DNA of 64,000 bases from Pseudoteredinibacter isoporae_A (GCF_040372805.1 NZ_BAABWJ010000011.1:77042-141041); one strand, 5' to 3'; counted from the first letter of the stretch, positions 54,080 through 63,870 are shown. Numbers and translations are program-made. Notes: generated from the sequence alone by a model not told the origin.

Positions 54080-55768
54080 TTAAGTCCACTCCTGCTCTTC
54101 AATATGCTTCAGCAGTTTTTCAAGGTTGTCTTTGGTCGTTTGAATGTTGCGCTCATTTTGTGATTCCAGAGCGGCTTGAAACAGTCCAATGTATTCCTTG
54201 ATGTGGTCGCGGGCTTCTCCTAGGGTCGAGCTGTAGGCCATCTCCGCCCGAGCTTGCAATTCACGATTGGCCTCGCTGTCACGGGGGTGGAACTTCAGAG
54301 ATTGAATTTTACGGATGACTTTTTGAATTTCGGACTCGGAAAGGTGGTTGGCCGATTGTTCAATGACTACGGAAACTTTCTTGCCACTGCTATGCACCTG
54401 AACGTCTGCTTCAATAATGCCACTGCTGTCGTGGGTCAGGCGCACATCAATGGCTTCCTCTCCCGCGGGGGCGGGGGGCACCGGCGCATTCAGTTTGCCA
54501 ATGTGCACATTGTTTCGAACGTAAGGGTTTTCCCCCTGAAAAATATTCACCTCAATTTCGCGTTGTTGATCATGGGCGGTGTAGATGGTTTTTACACGGC
54601 TTGTTGGGATCGTGGTGTTGCGTTCGATGATCGGTAAAAAATAACTGCCTTTATTCGGCGCGTCCTGGTTAATAACATCAATGCCTAAGGTGTAGGGGGA
54701 AACATCCGTTAACACAAAATCATCCAGTGCCTTGTCTTTCGCCACCAGCCCGGCTTGAACAGCGGTGCCCAGGGCAATAGCGGTGTCGGGATCAATTTGG
54801 CTTGAGGGAAGGCGCCCTAGTAATTTGGTGACCATGGATTTAAAGGGGTGTAGGCGGCTGGAACCACCAACCAAAATCACTTCGTCGAGTTTTTGGGGGT
54901 GGAGGCCGGCATCATTGAGCGCTTGACGAATAGGACGTTGCGCGCGCAAGAGGAGGTGTGAGCAGGCGGTGTTAAACCAATCCAGACTGTAGTCGACAGA
55001 GTAGCTCTTGCCCTTCACTTCAAATTCCAGCCTCTGGCTGAAGTTGGGGCCGGTTTGGCGTTTGGCGGCTTCAAATTGTTGTCTGATTTTTTCCAGTTCG
55101 CTGGCGTCGACTTTTTCTGGCGTCAGTTCGTGTTGCCAAAGTGCCTTCTTCACCAAAGCCTGTAGGAAATCTTCGCCACCTAAATGGTTATCACCAGCGG
55201 AGGCGTGAACTTCCATAATGCCATCGAAGTACTCAATCAAAGTAACATCGAAGGTGCCGCCGCCCAGATCCAGAATTAAAAAGTGACCTTCGGGCTTTTC
55301 GTGCAGACCAAAGGCCAGGGCGGCGGCTGTGGGTTCGTTGATCAGACGCTTAACGTTGAGGCCGGCCAATTCACCGGCTTGTTTGGTGGCCAGACGCTGA
55401 CTGTCGTTAAAGTAGGCTGGTACGCTGATGATCGCTTCATCAATGTGCTCGCCCGTATAGACTTCGGCATCTTCTTTCAGGCTGCGCAGAATCAAGGCGG
55501 ATAACTCCGCTGGTGAGAGCTGTTTGTTTTCCAGCTTGGCTCGCTGTTCGGTGCCCATAAAGCGTTTAAAGTTGGCGATGGTGGCTTTGGGGCGGTTGTA
55601 GAGTTGGGCTTTGGCCACCTCTCCAACACTGAGGTGTGATTTGTCGATATGAACAACAGAGGGGGTTAAATATGCCCCCAAGCGATTGGGGATCAGTTTT
55701 GGCCCGTCTTCCGTCCAGACGGCACAAGCACTGTTGGTGGTTCCCAAATCAATCCCTAAGAGTGCCAT
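54080..55768 (-). CDS. hscC: HscC-type Hsp70 chaperone
   Basis: 562 residues, shorter than DnaK. Nucleotide-binding domain: GIDLGTTNSACAVW, DLGGGTFDVTL, LINEPTAAALAFG and VGGSSRLHP. Substrate domain: NKGSYFLPIIERNTTIPTS and REIEVNIFQGE. Matches HscC, a Hsp70 with DjlA/B-type partners in E. coli. AAGGAAG precedes the ATG. Together with the next gene it makes a chaperone/co-chaperone pair. Confidence 0.92.
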   Translation of the reverse strand: MALLGIDLGTTNSACAVWTEDGPKLIPNRLGAYLTPSVVHIDKSHLSVGEVAKAQLYNRPKATIANFKRFMGTEQRAKLENKQLSPAELSALILRSLKEDAEVYTGEHIDEAIISVPAYFNDSQRLATKQAGELAGLNVKRLINEPTAAALAFGLHEKPEGHFLILDLGGGTFDVTLIEYFDGIMEVHASAGDNHLGGEDFLQALVKKALWQHELTPEKVDASELEKIRQQFEAAKRQTGPNFSQRLEFEVKGKSYSVDYSLDWFNTACSHLLLRAQRPIRQALNDAGLHPQKLDEVILVGGSSRLHPFKSMVTKLLGRLPSSQIDPDTAIALGTAVQAGLVAKDKALDDFVLTDVSPYTLGIDVINQDAPNKGSYFLPIIERNTTIPTSRVKTIYTAHDQQREIEVNIFQGENPYVRNNVHIGKLNAPVPPAPAGEEAIDVRLTHDSSGIIEADVQVHSSGKKVSVVIEQSANHLSESEIQKVIRKIQSLKFHPRDSEANRELQARAEMAYSSTLGEARDHIKEYIGLFQAALESQNERNIQTTKDNLEKLLKHIEEQEWT

Positions 55769-55989
55769 AGAGCTTCCTTTTCATTCCTTTTGGTTTCAGG
55801 TGGCGAATCATAACCCAGCTTTTGTAGAAAAATCAGGGTGTTGATTCGACAGTTGAGAGTAGGGGATGCCGCTTTGCTTGAAAATTGTACTCTCGACTGA
55901 TTTTGACGCTGCTGGTAAGGGCCGCTGCTTTTTAATAAACTGTCGGGCTGTTTCTCCAGTCATTACCGTCGCCATTTGGGCCAATATTC

Positions 55990-57435
55990 ATGTCAGAAAG
56001 CTATTCCAACCCATCCGAAAATGAAGCCTCGGTAGAAATGCCTCATTCTCTGGAATCAGAGCGTGCCGTACTCGGCGGCCTGATGCTGGATAGTTTGAAG
56101 TTTGATGCTGTGGCTGAAGTGCTGGGAGAGAAGGACTTCTACAGTGAAGTCCATCGCTTGGTTTTCCAGCGCATGTCCGAGCTGATTTCGGCTGAGAAGC
56201 CTCTGGATATCATTACGGTGGCTGAGGAGCTTGACCGTTATGATGAACTGGACCGCTGTGGTGGGCTGCATTTCCTGACCGAATTGGTGGATCAAACCGC
56301 CAGTGCCGCTAACGTGGCGGCTTATGCTCAAATCGTGCGCGAACGCTCGACACTGAGACAGCTGATTTCCGCTGCAGGCGAGATTTCGCGCAGCAGTATG
56401 TCGCCAGCGGGTATGGATTCCGATGACCTGCTGCAGTTGGCCGAGCGCAGAGTGGCTCAAATTGCTGAAGAGCGCCCCAAAGAGGGGGGCTTTGTTGGTG
56501 CGAACGACCTGTTGAAGGTGACGGTCGAGAAGATCGACACTTTGTTCCGTTCCGACAGCGATATCACCGGTCTGTCGACCGGTATCGATGAATTGGATCA
56601 GCGGACTTCGGGTTGGCAGCCAGGGGAAATGATTGTGCTGGCTGCGCGTCCTTCCATGGGTAAAACGGCTTTGGCACTCAACTTTGTTGAAGCCTCGATC
56701 ATGACGCAGGAGCGCCCGAGCCTGGTCTACAGTATGGAGATGCCCGCCGATGCCTTGATGATGCGTATGTTATCGTCCATTGGCCGAATTGATCAGGGCA
56801 AAATTCGAAACGGTCAGCTGACGGAAGAGGATTGGCCCAAATTGTCTGCGGCGGTGGCCAAGATCAAGGGGCGCCCCCTTTATATTGACGACACGCCCGG
56901 TTTGAGTCCTCAGGAAGTTCGGGCGCGAGCTCGTAAGGTGGCTCGTACCCATCAAAACCGATTGCTGTCGGAAAATCCCAATATGAGTATTGAGGATGCC
57001 GAGGCCCAGAGTATTCCAGGCATGATCATGATCGACTACCTGCAGTTGATGCAGGTGCCGGGTAGCACCGAAGGTCGAACCCAGGAAATCTCAGAAATTT
57101 CCCGCTCTTTGAAAGCCATTGCGAAAGAGTTCAGCTGCCCGGTGATTGCACTGTCGCAGCTGAACCGTGGTGTAGAGCAGCGCCCCAATAAGCGCCCGAT
57201 GAACTCGGACTTGCGTGAATCTGGAGCGATCGAGCAGGATGCGGATGTGATCCTGTTTATTTATCGCGACGAATATTACAACGAAGATAGCCCCGACAAA
57301 GGCATTGCCGAATTGATTGTGGGTAAGCAGCGTAACGGTGAGGTAGGTACGTCAAAAGCCGCCTTTGTGGGTAAGTTTACGCGCTTTGAGAATCTGGCTC
57401 CTGATTACTATCAGCAACAGGATCCAGGATTTTAG
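55990..57435 (+). CDS. dnaB: Replicative DNA helicase DnaB
   Basis: 481 residues. N-terminal primase-interacting domain (PHSLESERAVLGGLMLD) and RecA-like domain with Walker A ARPSMGKTALALNF and DYLQLM Walker B. SGAIEQDADVILFIYRDE is typical. Unwinds DNA at the fork. In pseudomonads dnaB directly follows rplI; here 7.4 kb of other genes lie between. It is adjoined by panC. Confidence 0.97.
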   Translation: MSESYSNPSENEASVEMPHSLESERAVLGGLMLDSLKFDAVAEVLGEKDFYSEVHRLVFQRMSELISAEKPLDIITVAEELDRYDELDRCGGLHFLTELVDQTASAANVAAYAQIVRERSTLRQLISAAGEISRSSMSPAGMDSDDLLQLAERRVAQIAEERPKEGGFVGANDLLKVTVEKIDTLFRSDSDITGLSTGIDELDQRTSGWQPGEMIVLAARPSMGKTALALNFVEASIMTQERPSLVYSMEMPADALMMRMLSSIGRIDQGKIRNGQLTEEDWPKLSAAVAKIKGRPLYIDDTPGLSPQEVRARARKVARTHQNRLLSENPNMSIEDAEAQSIPGMIMIDYLQLMQVPGSTEGRTQEISEISRSLKAIAKEFSCPVIALSQLNRGVEQRPNKRPMNSDLRESGAIEQDADVILFIYRDEYYNEDSPDKGIAELIVGKQRNGEVGTSKAAFVGKFTRFENLAPDYYQQQDPGF

Positions 57436-57455
57436 TGTTTAGCAGAGATAATTCC

Positions 57456-58307
57456 ATGCAAGTTTTTCATCATATTAAAACGCTCCGCCAATCTCTGAAG
57501 ACTGAGCGTATGGCGGGTAAGCGTATTGGTTTTGTGCCGACGATGGGCAATCTTCACGACGCGCATTTGGAATTGGTTCGCACGGCAAAAGAAACTTGCG
57601 ACATTGTGGTGTGTTCAATTTTTGTGAATGGCCTGCAATTTGGCTTGAATGAAGACTGGGATAAATACCCGCGTACCTTTCAGGATGATTGCGAAAAATT
57701 GCGCAGCGTGGGTTGCGACTTTTTGTTTCACCCCGATGACAATGAGATGTACCCCAATGGTTTGGAAAACCAAACACGAGTGATTTGCCCAACCATGACC
57801 GATGTGTTGTGTGGTGCCAGTCGGCCAGGTCACTTCGAAGGTGTAACAACGGTGGTAACCAAGTTATTTCACATCGTTGAGCCAGATGAAGCTGTGTTTG
57901 GCATTAAGGACTATCAGCAGTTGGCAGTGATTCGCCGTATGGTGGAAGATCTGTGTATGGATGTCGAGATTACCGCTGCGCCAATTCACCGTGAAGACGA
58001 TGGCTTGGCAATGAGTTCCCGCAACGGTTTTATCACTGAAGAAGAACGCCCGAAAGTGCAGGTGCTCTACAAAACCCTGTGTTCAACCGCTGACGCTATT
58101 CAGGCCGGTGAGCGCGATTACAGCAAGCTGCAATCGCAGGCCCGGGAAGCGATTGAGCAAGCTGGTTTTCGTGTGGATTATTTTAATATCTGCAATAGTC
58201 GAGACTTGGAGATGGCCGCTGTGGATGATCAGGCGATCACCATCCTTGGCGCTATGTACACCGAAGGCGCGCGATTGATTGATAACGTTTCCGTTACGCT
58301 TTCCTAG
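57456..58307 (+). CDS. panC: Pantoate-beta-alanine ligase
   Basis: 283 residues. Makes pantothenate from pantoate, beta-alanine and ATP. FVPTMGNLHDAHLELV (HxGH-like, here HDAH), SIFVNGLQFGLNEDWDKYP, GHFEGVTTVVTKLF, KDYQQLAVIRRM and SSRNGFITEEE are the conserved segments. VNG replaces the usual VNP, and HDAH replaces HxGH. The ATG 57456 follows dnaB by 20 bases, so it is probably cotranscribed. panB is not seen. Confidence 0.9.
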   Translation: MQVFHHIKTLRQSLKTERMAGKRIGFVPTMGNLHDAHLELVRTAKETCDIVVCSIFVNGLQFGLNEDWDKYPRTFQDDCEKLRSVGCDFLFHPDDNEMYPNGLENQTRVICPTMTDVLCGASRPGHFEGVTTVVTKLFHIVEPDEAVFGIKDYQQLAVIRRMVEDLCMDVEITAAPIHREDDGLAMSSRNGFITEEERPKVQVLYKTLCSTADAIQAGERDYSKLQSQAREAIEQAGFRVDYFNICNSRDLEMAAVDDQAITILGAMYTEGARLIDNVSVTLS

Positions 58308-58322
58308 GGTGGCCTCTTCTCT

Positions 58323-58679
58323 CTAGTATCGGGAAAGTTGCTCGAGTAGCTTTCCATTGGAGTTTTCTTCGATGCGGGCGTACTCCTGCCCGTTTCGCTT
58401 CGCAATAATGGTCGGCACGCAATTGATATCCAGTTCGGCCTTATTGCTCATGTAATAATCTTTATCTTCGTAGCTGATCAACGTGATCTGGGGTGCCTTG
58501 TCTTGCAGGGACTGTTTAATGGCAAGCAACTCTGAGGTTTCACGAACACAGTCCGGGCACCAACTGGCATTGTGTATGATTATTTCGACATCACTAAAAT
58601 CTTGTTTCATGTTTTGAATCTTGCTCAAGTGTTGGTCGATTTCGGGTTTCCAGAGCTGTTCAAGTTCTTCTGTGGTCAT
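58323..58679 (-). CDS. Thioredoxin-like protein with WCPDC
   Basis: 118 residues, cytoplasmic. Active site HNASWCPDCVRE, cis-proline in NCVPTIIAKRNG. Small thioredoxin domain. Family with many members of unclear partners; it may be a thiol reductase. Convergent with panC. Confidence 0.85.
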   Translation of the reverse strand: MTTEELEQLWKPEIDQHLSKIQNMKQDFSDVEIIIHNASWCPDCVRETSELLAIKQSLQDKAPQITLISYEDKDYYMSNKAELDINCVPTIIAKRNGQEYARIEENSNGKLLEQLSRY

Positions 58680-58762
58680 GGTTATTCCTGTGTGGCTGAA
58701 TCTTTCTAAGAAGCAATCATTAGGGTTTTTGCTGATGTTGGCAATGCCTGTAATGGACGGCT

Positions 58763-58778
58763 TTCGACGTTTGTCGAA
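58763..58778. promoter_or_regulatory. Small palindrome in the acs upstream region
   Basis: TTCGAC-GTTT-GTCGAA lies 75 bases before acs and 84 bases before the thioredoxin gene. TATGAT at 58802 may be the acs -10 box. Candidate operator only. Confidence 0.35.
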
Positions 58779-58852
58779 CTAGGCAAATTCTCCGCAGTCG
58801 TTATGATAAGGGGATAAGTAATTTATAACACAGCGATGGCGGAGGAATATCC

Positions 58853-60790
58853 ATGTCAGAATCCCATATCTACCCAGTGCCCAAGGTGTTGGCGGACAAT
58901 GCTCATATCAATAAAGAACGCTATGAGGCGATGTACCAACAATCGGTAGAGCAGCCAGAGGCATTCTGGACAGTCAAGGCTCATGAGTTTTTGAGTTGGG
59001 ATAAGTCCTTCACAAAAGTGCGTGAATTCGATTTTAATCAGGGTGAAGCCAAATGGTTTGAAGATGGCGTGCTGAATGTCACCACCAACTGCATTGATCG
59101 TCACTTGGCAGATAAGGCAGATGAGCCCGCTATTATTTGGGAAGGCGATAACCCCTACGACACGAAAACGGTTACCTATCGCAATTTGCACGAACACGTC
59201 TGTAAGTTGGCGAATGCCCTAAAGGCGCGTGGCGTGAAAAAAGGCGATCGAGTTTGTATTTATATGCCGATGATTGTCGAAGCGGCGTACGCGATGTTGG
59301 CCTGTGCACGTATCGGCGCGATTCATTCGGTCGTGTTCGGTGGGTTTTCTCCGGATGCGTTGAAAGATCGCATTCTGGATTCCGATTGTCAGGTCCTGAT
59401 CACTGCCGATGAGGGCGTGCGTGGTGGTAAGGCGGTTCCGCTGAAATACAATGCAGATCGCGCTCTGGAGAAATGTCCGGGTGTTCACACTTGTTTAGTG
59501 GTTAAGCGTACAGGTGGTGCCATCGACTGGGATGACAAGCGTGATGTGTGGTATCACGTTGCGGTGCCGGCCGCGGACGAGCATTGTGACCCTGAGCCCA
59601 TGAATGCAGAGGATCCTCTGTTCATTCTCTATACCTCAGGTTCAACGGGGAAGCCTAAGGGGGTTATGCATACGACGGGTGGTTATTTGTTGCATACCGC
59701 CATGACGCACAAATACACCTTCGATTATCAAGCTGGTGAGGTGTATTGGTGTACCGCTGATGTGGGATGGGTGACGGGCCACAGTTACATTGTTTATGGC
59801 CCGCTGGCGAATGGTGCAACAACTTTGATGTTTGAGGGAGTGCCTACGTATCCGGATGCGGGCCGTTTCTGGGAGGTGGTGGATAAACATCGCGTGAATA
59901 CTTTCTACACTGCACCTACGGCCATACGCGCTTTGATGGGTGCCGGTGATGAGTTTGTAAAACGTTCTAACCGCTCTTCGTTGCGTCTACTGGGGACGGT
60001 GGGCGAGCCGATTAATCCAGAGGCATGGGAATGGTATCACCGTGTTGTTGGAGAGGGGCGTTGTCCGATTGTTGATACTTGGTGGCAAACTGAAACCGGG
60101 GGTCATATGTTGACGCCGTTACCTGGCGCCACTGAATTGAAGCCGGGCTCGGCGACCTTACCGTTTTTTGGTGTTGAGCCGGTCCTGCTGGATGCTGAAG
60201 GTAAGGAAATGGAAGGGGCGGGCGAAGGCAGCTTGGCGATTAAAGCGTCCTGGCCTGGCCAAATTCGTTCAGTCTACGGAGATCACCAGCGTTGCATCGA
60301 TACTTACTACAGCACCTACCCGGGGTACTATTTTACGGGAGATGGGGCGCGCCGCGATGACGATGGCTATTATTGGATTACTGGCCGAGTGGACGATGTG
60401 CTGAATGTTTCCGGTCATCGAATGGGTACCGCTGAGATTGAATCGGCTCTCGGTTTGCATGCTCAGGTTGCTGAGGCGGCCGTTGTTGGCTATCCCCATG
60501 ATATTAAGGGGCAGGGCATATACTGCTATGTAACCTTAATGGATGGCGAGGAACCCTCGGACGATTTGAAAAAAGAACTGGTTGCAATGTGTAATCAGGA
60601 AATTGGTCCAATCGCCAAGCCGGATTTAATCCAATGGGCGCCAGGTTTGCCTAAAACCCGGTCAGGAAAAATCATGCGCCGTATTTTGCGTAAGGTCGCG
60701 GCGAATGAATTGGAAAACCTTGGGGACACCTCAACCTTGGCTGACCCTTCTGTGGTGGATCAGCTGATCGATAACCGGTTAAACCAATAG
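58853..60790 (+). CDS. acs: Acetyl-CoA synthetase
   Basis: 645 residues, usual length. Activates acetate to acetyl-CoA through acetyl-AMP. P-loop-like YTSGSTGKPKGVMHTTGGYL, DVGWVTGHSYIVYGPL, TWWQTETGG, TGDGARRDDDGYY, and the acetylation-regulated lysine in KTRSGKIMRR. GGCGGAGGA precedes the ATG. Ends in a strong terminator. Confidence 0.97.
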   Translation: MSESHIYPVPKVLADNAHINKERYEAMYQQSVEQPEAFWTVKAHEFLSWDKSFTKVREFDFNQGEAKWFEDGVLNVTTNCIDRHLADKADEPAIIWEGDNPYDTKTVTYRNLHEHVCKLANALKARGVKKGDRVCIYMPMIVEAAYAMLACARIGAIHSVVFGGFSPDALKDRILDSDCQVLITADEGVRGGKAVPLKYNADRALEKCPGVHTCLVVKRTGGAIDWDDKRDVWYHVAVPAADEHCDPEPMNAEDPLFILYTSGSTGKPKGVMHTTGGYLLHTAMTHKYTFDYQAGEVYWCTADVGWVTGHSYIVYGPLANGATTLMFEGVPTYPDAGRFWEVVDKHRVNTFYTAPTAIRALMGAGDEFVKRSNRSSLRLLGTVGEPINPEAWEWYHRVVGEGRCPIVDTWWQTETGGHMLTPLPGATELKPGSATLPFFGVEPVLLDAEGKEMEGAGEGSLAIKASWPGQIRSVYGDHQRCIDTYYSTYPGYYFTGDGARRDDDGYYWITGRVDDVLNVSGHRMGTAEIESALGLHAQVAEAAVVGYPHDIKGQGIYCYVTLMDGEEPSDDLKKELVAMCNQEIGPIAKPDLIQWAPGLPKTRSGKIMRRILRKVAANELENLGDTSTLADPSVVDQLIDNRLNQ

Positions 60791-60816
60791 CCGCACTCGC
60801 GATTGCGGGAATACAC

Positions 60817-60846
60817 AAAAGGACTGTGCTCGCACGGTCCTTTTTT
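60817..60846 (+). terminator. Terminator after acs
   Basis: AAAAGGAC-T-GTGC pairs with GCAC-G-GTCCTTTT, followed by T. It ends acs and may end ilvY on the other side. Confidence 0.88.
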
Positions 60847-60858
60847 ATTTTCTTGTTT

Positions 60859-61734
60859 TTAGTGTTCGCCCAAGAGCTGCCAGAATGCAGCAATGATTTT
60901 ATCTTTTTCCAGACGTTTGCTGCGGGTGCAAATGCCGACGTCGTAGTCGCCCAGAGGCAGTCCGTTGCTTAGGGGTTTAACCTGTTTTGCCTGCGGACTG
61001 TTATCCACTACGATTTGTGGCGCAAACCCCAGGCCTAGGTCCAGAGCGACCATGCTGACAATGGCCTCGTGCCCGCTGACTTGGGCGTAAACGTTTGGCT
61101 TTAATTTCTTTTTCTGAAACCAGTTGTCCAGGCGCTCACGAGTCAGGCCCGTCTCCGGGATGATCAGGGGCACTTTGGCCCAGTCTTTGTCATTGCTGGG
61201 GGTGGGTATGCTGGCCTTTTGAGCCTGTAAGCAAAGCAGTGGGGAATGCACCATGCTGTGGAAGCTCAAATCTTTGCTGAGTTTTTCCGGTTTGGCCGTG
61301 ATGCAAAGGTCTTCATGGCCGGCCAGTACCCGCCGGATGGCGTCCGCTGGGTCACCAGTATGAAGATTAATTTCGATTTTAGGGTGGTGTTGGCGAAAGC
61401 GCTTTAAAATTTGGTAGAGCAGGCTATAGCTGGCGGTGACCGAGCAATAGAGGCTAACACTCCCGGTCAGCTCCCCGTCACTGGTTAACAGCTCTTGGCG
61501 AAATTCCTCCCAGCGTTCCAAGGATTCCCGGGCATACACTTGCAGTTTTTGCCCTTGCGGGGTCAAGCTTACCTGGCGATTGTCACGTTCGAATAGTTGG
61601 CACTCCAGGCGCTCTTCAAGCTGCTGTATCTGACGGCTTAATGCTGAGGGGCTCAGATTCATCGCTTCTGCGGTTCGGCTGAAGTGCAGGCTTTGGGCAA
61701 GGTGTAGAAAAAGCTTCAGGCTTTTGTTATCCAT
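60859..61734 (-). CDS. ilvY: LysR-family activator IlvY
   Basis: 291 residues. N-terminal LysR helix-turn-helix SLHFSRTAEAMNLSPSALSRQIQQ. The effector domain (GHEDLCITAKPEKL, VALDLGLGFAPQIVVDNSP) matches IlvY, which activates ilvC when acetolactate or acetohydroxybutyrate is present. Divergent from ilvC with the operator in between, the classic arrangement. Confidence 0.93.
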   Translation of the reverse strand: MDNKSLKLFLHLAQSLHFSRTAEAMNLSPSALSRQIQQLEERLECQLFERDNRQVSLTPQGQKLQVYARESLERWEEFRQELLTSDGELTGSVSLYCSVTASYSLLYQILKRFRQHHPKIEINLHTGDPADAIRRVLAGHEDLCITAKPEKLSKDLSFHSMVHSPLLCLQAQKASIPTPSNDKDWAKVPLIIPETGLTRERLDNWFQKKKLKPNVYAQVSGHEAIVSMVALDLGLGFAPQIVVDNSPQAKQVKPLSNGLPLGDYDVGICTRSKRLEKDKIIAAFWQLLGEH

Positions 61735-61742
61735 AATTCATG

Positions 61743-61788
61743 TTGCGTAAATTGGGATGTTGTCTTGCAAATATATCATTTTACGCAA
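61743..61788. promoter_or_regulatory. IlvY operator between ilvY and ilvC
   Basis: TTGCGTAAA at 61743-61751 and TTTACGCAA at 61780-61788 form a perfect 9-base inverted repeat spaced 28 bases, with a further TTGCAA inside. IlvY of E. coli binds two TTGC...GCAA type operators in the same place. Confidence 0.8.
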
Positions 61789-61863
61789 TGCTTGAGAATG
61801 GACTAGACTTGCCCCCGTTAAAGCATGGCAGTGAGCCAGCTAAGAAATTTTCGGAGTGCACAA

Positions 61864-62880
61864 ATGCAGGTTTATTACGATAAAGATTGTGATCTTTCCA
61901 TTATCCAGGGAAAGAAGGTTTCCATCATCGGTTATGGTTCTCAAGGGCATGCGCATGCTTGTAACCTGAAGGATTCCGGTGTTGATGTAACTGTGGGTCT
62001 GCGTGCGGGTTCGTCTTCTGTTGCTAAGGCGGAAGCTCATGGCCTGAAAGTAACTGAAGTGGCGGCTGCGGTAGCCTCTGCCGATGTAGTCATGATCCTG
62101 ACTCCAGATGAATTTCAGGGCCAGCTGTACGCTCAAGAGATCGAGCCGAACATCAAGCAAGGCGCAACTTTGGCTTTCGCTCACGGCTTTGCCATTCACT
62201 ACAACCAGGTGGTTCCTCGTGCTGATTTGGACGTGATTATGATTGCGCCGAAAGCTCCTGGTCACACTGTGCGTAACGAGTTTGTTAACGGTGGTGGTAT
62301 TCCTGATCTGATTGCGATTAACCAAGATGCCTCCGGTAAAGCGAAAGAAGTCGCTTTGTCTTATGCCATGGGCGTAGGTGGTGGCCGTTCTGGCATCATC
62401 GAAACCACCTTCAAAGATGAAACCGAAACCGATCTGTTTGGTGAGCAGGCTGTTCTGTGTGGTGGTGCAGTTGAGCTGGTGAAGGCTGGCTTCGAGACGT
62501 TGACCGAAGCGGGCTATGCTCCCGAAATGGCCTATTTTGAATGTTTGCATGAGCTGAAGCTGATCGTTGACCTGATGTACGAAGGCGGCATTGCTAACAT
62601 GAACTACTCGATCTCCAATAATGCGGAGTACGGTGAGTATGTCACCGGCCCTGAGGTGATCAATGAGGAGTCTCGTCAAGCCATGCGCAACGCTCTGAAG
62701 CGCATTCAGGATGGTGAGTACGCCAAGATGTTCATCAGTGAAGGTCAGACTAATTACCCTTCCATGACGGCGTATCGTCGTAATAACGCGGCGCACCCTA
62801 TTGAGCAGGTTGGTGCCCAGTTACGTGCCATGATGCCTTGGATTGAATCCAACAAGATCATCGATAAAAGCAAAAACTAA
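61864..62880 (+). CDS. ilvC: Ketol-acid reductoisomerase (class I)
   Basis: 338 residues. Second step of isoleucine/valine synthesis; NADPH-dependent. Rossmann motif IIGYGSQGHAHACNL, catalytic blocks KAPGHTVRNEF, DETETDLFGEQAVLCGG and ECLHELKLIVDLMYEGG. ATG 61864 follows CGGAG by 8 bases; the frame is open upstream without a site. Ends at a terminator. Confidence 0.97.
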   Translation: MQVYYDKDCDLSIIQGKKVSIIGYGSQGHAHACNLKDSGVDVTVGLRAGSSSVAKAEAHGLKVTEVAAAVASADVVMILTPDEFQGQLYAQEIEPNIKQGATLAFAHGFAIHYNQVVPRADLDVIMIAPKAPGHTVRNEFVNGGGIPDLIAINQDASGKAKEVALSYAMGVGGGRSGIIETTFKDETETDLFGEQAVLCGGAVELVKAGFETLTEAGYAPEMAYFECLHELKLIVDLMYEGGIANMNYSISNNAEYGEYVTGPEVINEESRQAMRNALKRIQDGEYAKMFISEGQTNYPSMTAYRRNNAAHPIEQVGAQLRAMMPWIESNKIIDKSKN

Positions 62881-62945
62881 AGGTGCCGCCCGCGAGGCAA
62901 AATTATAAGCACCGTAGCAATAGCCCCCGTTATCGGTGGTCCTCT

Positions 62946-62972
62946 AAGCCCTGGCTCTTGCCGGGGCTTTTT
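62946..62972 (+). terminator. Terminator after ilvC
   Basis: AAGCCCTGGC-TCTT-GCCGGGGCTT, ten pairs with one wobble, then TTT. Confidence 0.85.
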
Positions 62973-63039
62973 GGTTCTGGTCATTGCCGCTTGGCCCCAG
63001 TATGATGCGGCTCAACGACGGTACAGTTCCAGGATTTAT

Positions 63040-63870
63040 ATGACTCAGCCAGAAAGCAATGACAACAACAATAAAAGTCCAGACGAGGATAAGAGTCTGG
63101 AAAACCTGTTGCCCATTGATGAACACGTAGAAGAAGTGGCCGAAAACGGCCAGAAAGTGGTGCACCGTGGTGTTTACCTGTTGCCGAACCTGATTACTAC
63201 GGGGGCGCTGTTCAGTGGCTTCTACGCCATCATCGCTGGTATGCATCAGAACTTTGAAGCAGCGGCGATAGCCATTTTTGTTGCGATGATTCTCGATGGG
63301 CTGGATGGGCGTGTTGCCCGAATGACGAATACCGCTTCCGAGTTTGGGGTGCAGTACGATTCCCTGTCCGATATGGTCTCCTTTGGTTTGGCGCCGGCGA
63401 TGGTGGTGTTTTCCTGGGGCTTTGCTGAGTTGGGCAAGTTTGGCTGGACGGCGGCGTTTACCTATGCGGCGTGTGCGGCTCTGAGACTTGCCCGCTTTAA
63501 TACTCAGGTGGATGTGGTTGATAAGCGCTACTTTGTCGGTCTTGCGAGCCCTGCCGCCGCTGCGATTGTGGCAGGTATTGTCTGGCAGTGGAATGACGTG
63601 TTGTTGTCCACTGAGGTAGCAATGGTTGTTGCCTTAGTGACTATTTTTGCGGGCCTGCTGATGGTGTCCAATGTTAAATACAACAGTTTTAAAGGAATAG
63701 ATCTGCGGGGCCGGGTTCCTTTTGTGGTGATGTTGGCGGTCGTGATCGGTTTTGCGGTGGTCAGTAGTGCGCCTTCTACAATGTTGTTGGTGATTTTTGG
63801 GTTGTATGGCCTGTCCGGTCCCGTTTTGTGGTGCTGGCGCCTGTTTCGCCCGGTTGAGCCGGCGAGCTGA
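63040..63870 (+). CDS. pssA: CDP-diacylglycerol-serine O-phosphatidyltransferase
   Basis: 277 residues. Makes phosphatidylserine, precursor of phosphatidylethanolamine. The CDP-alcohol motif is DGLDGRVARMTNTASEFGVQ followed by YDSLSDMVS, with all three Asp. About eight membrane segments. The N-terminal 35 residues are hydrophilic and acidic. ATG 63040 is behind CAGGA. ilvC-pssA order is as in pseudomonads. Confidence 0.93.
   Translation: MTQPESNDNNNKSPDEDKSLENLLPIDEHVEEVAENGQKVVHRGVYLLPNLITTGALFSGFYAIIAGMHQNFEAAAIAIFVAMILDGLDGRVARMTNTASEFGVQYDSLSDMVSFGLAPAMVVFSWGFAELGKFGWTAAFTYAACAALRLARFNTQVDVVDKRYFVGLASPAAAAIVAGIVWQWNDVLLSTEVAMVVALVTIFAGLLMVSNVKYNSFKGIDLRGRVPFVVMLAVVIGFAVVSSAPSTMLLVIFGLYGLSGPVLWCWRLFRPVEPAS

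Noticed and set aside
61840..62796. 318-codon frame antisense to ilvC
   Set aside because: Same reason: ilvC is unmistakable on the plus strand.
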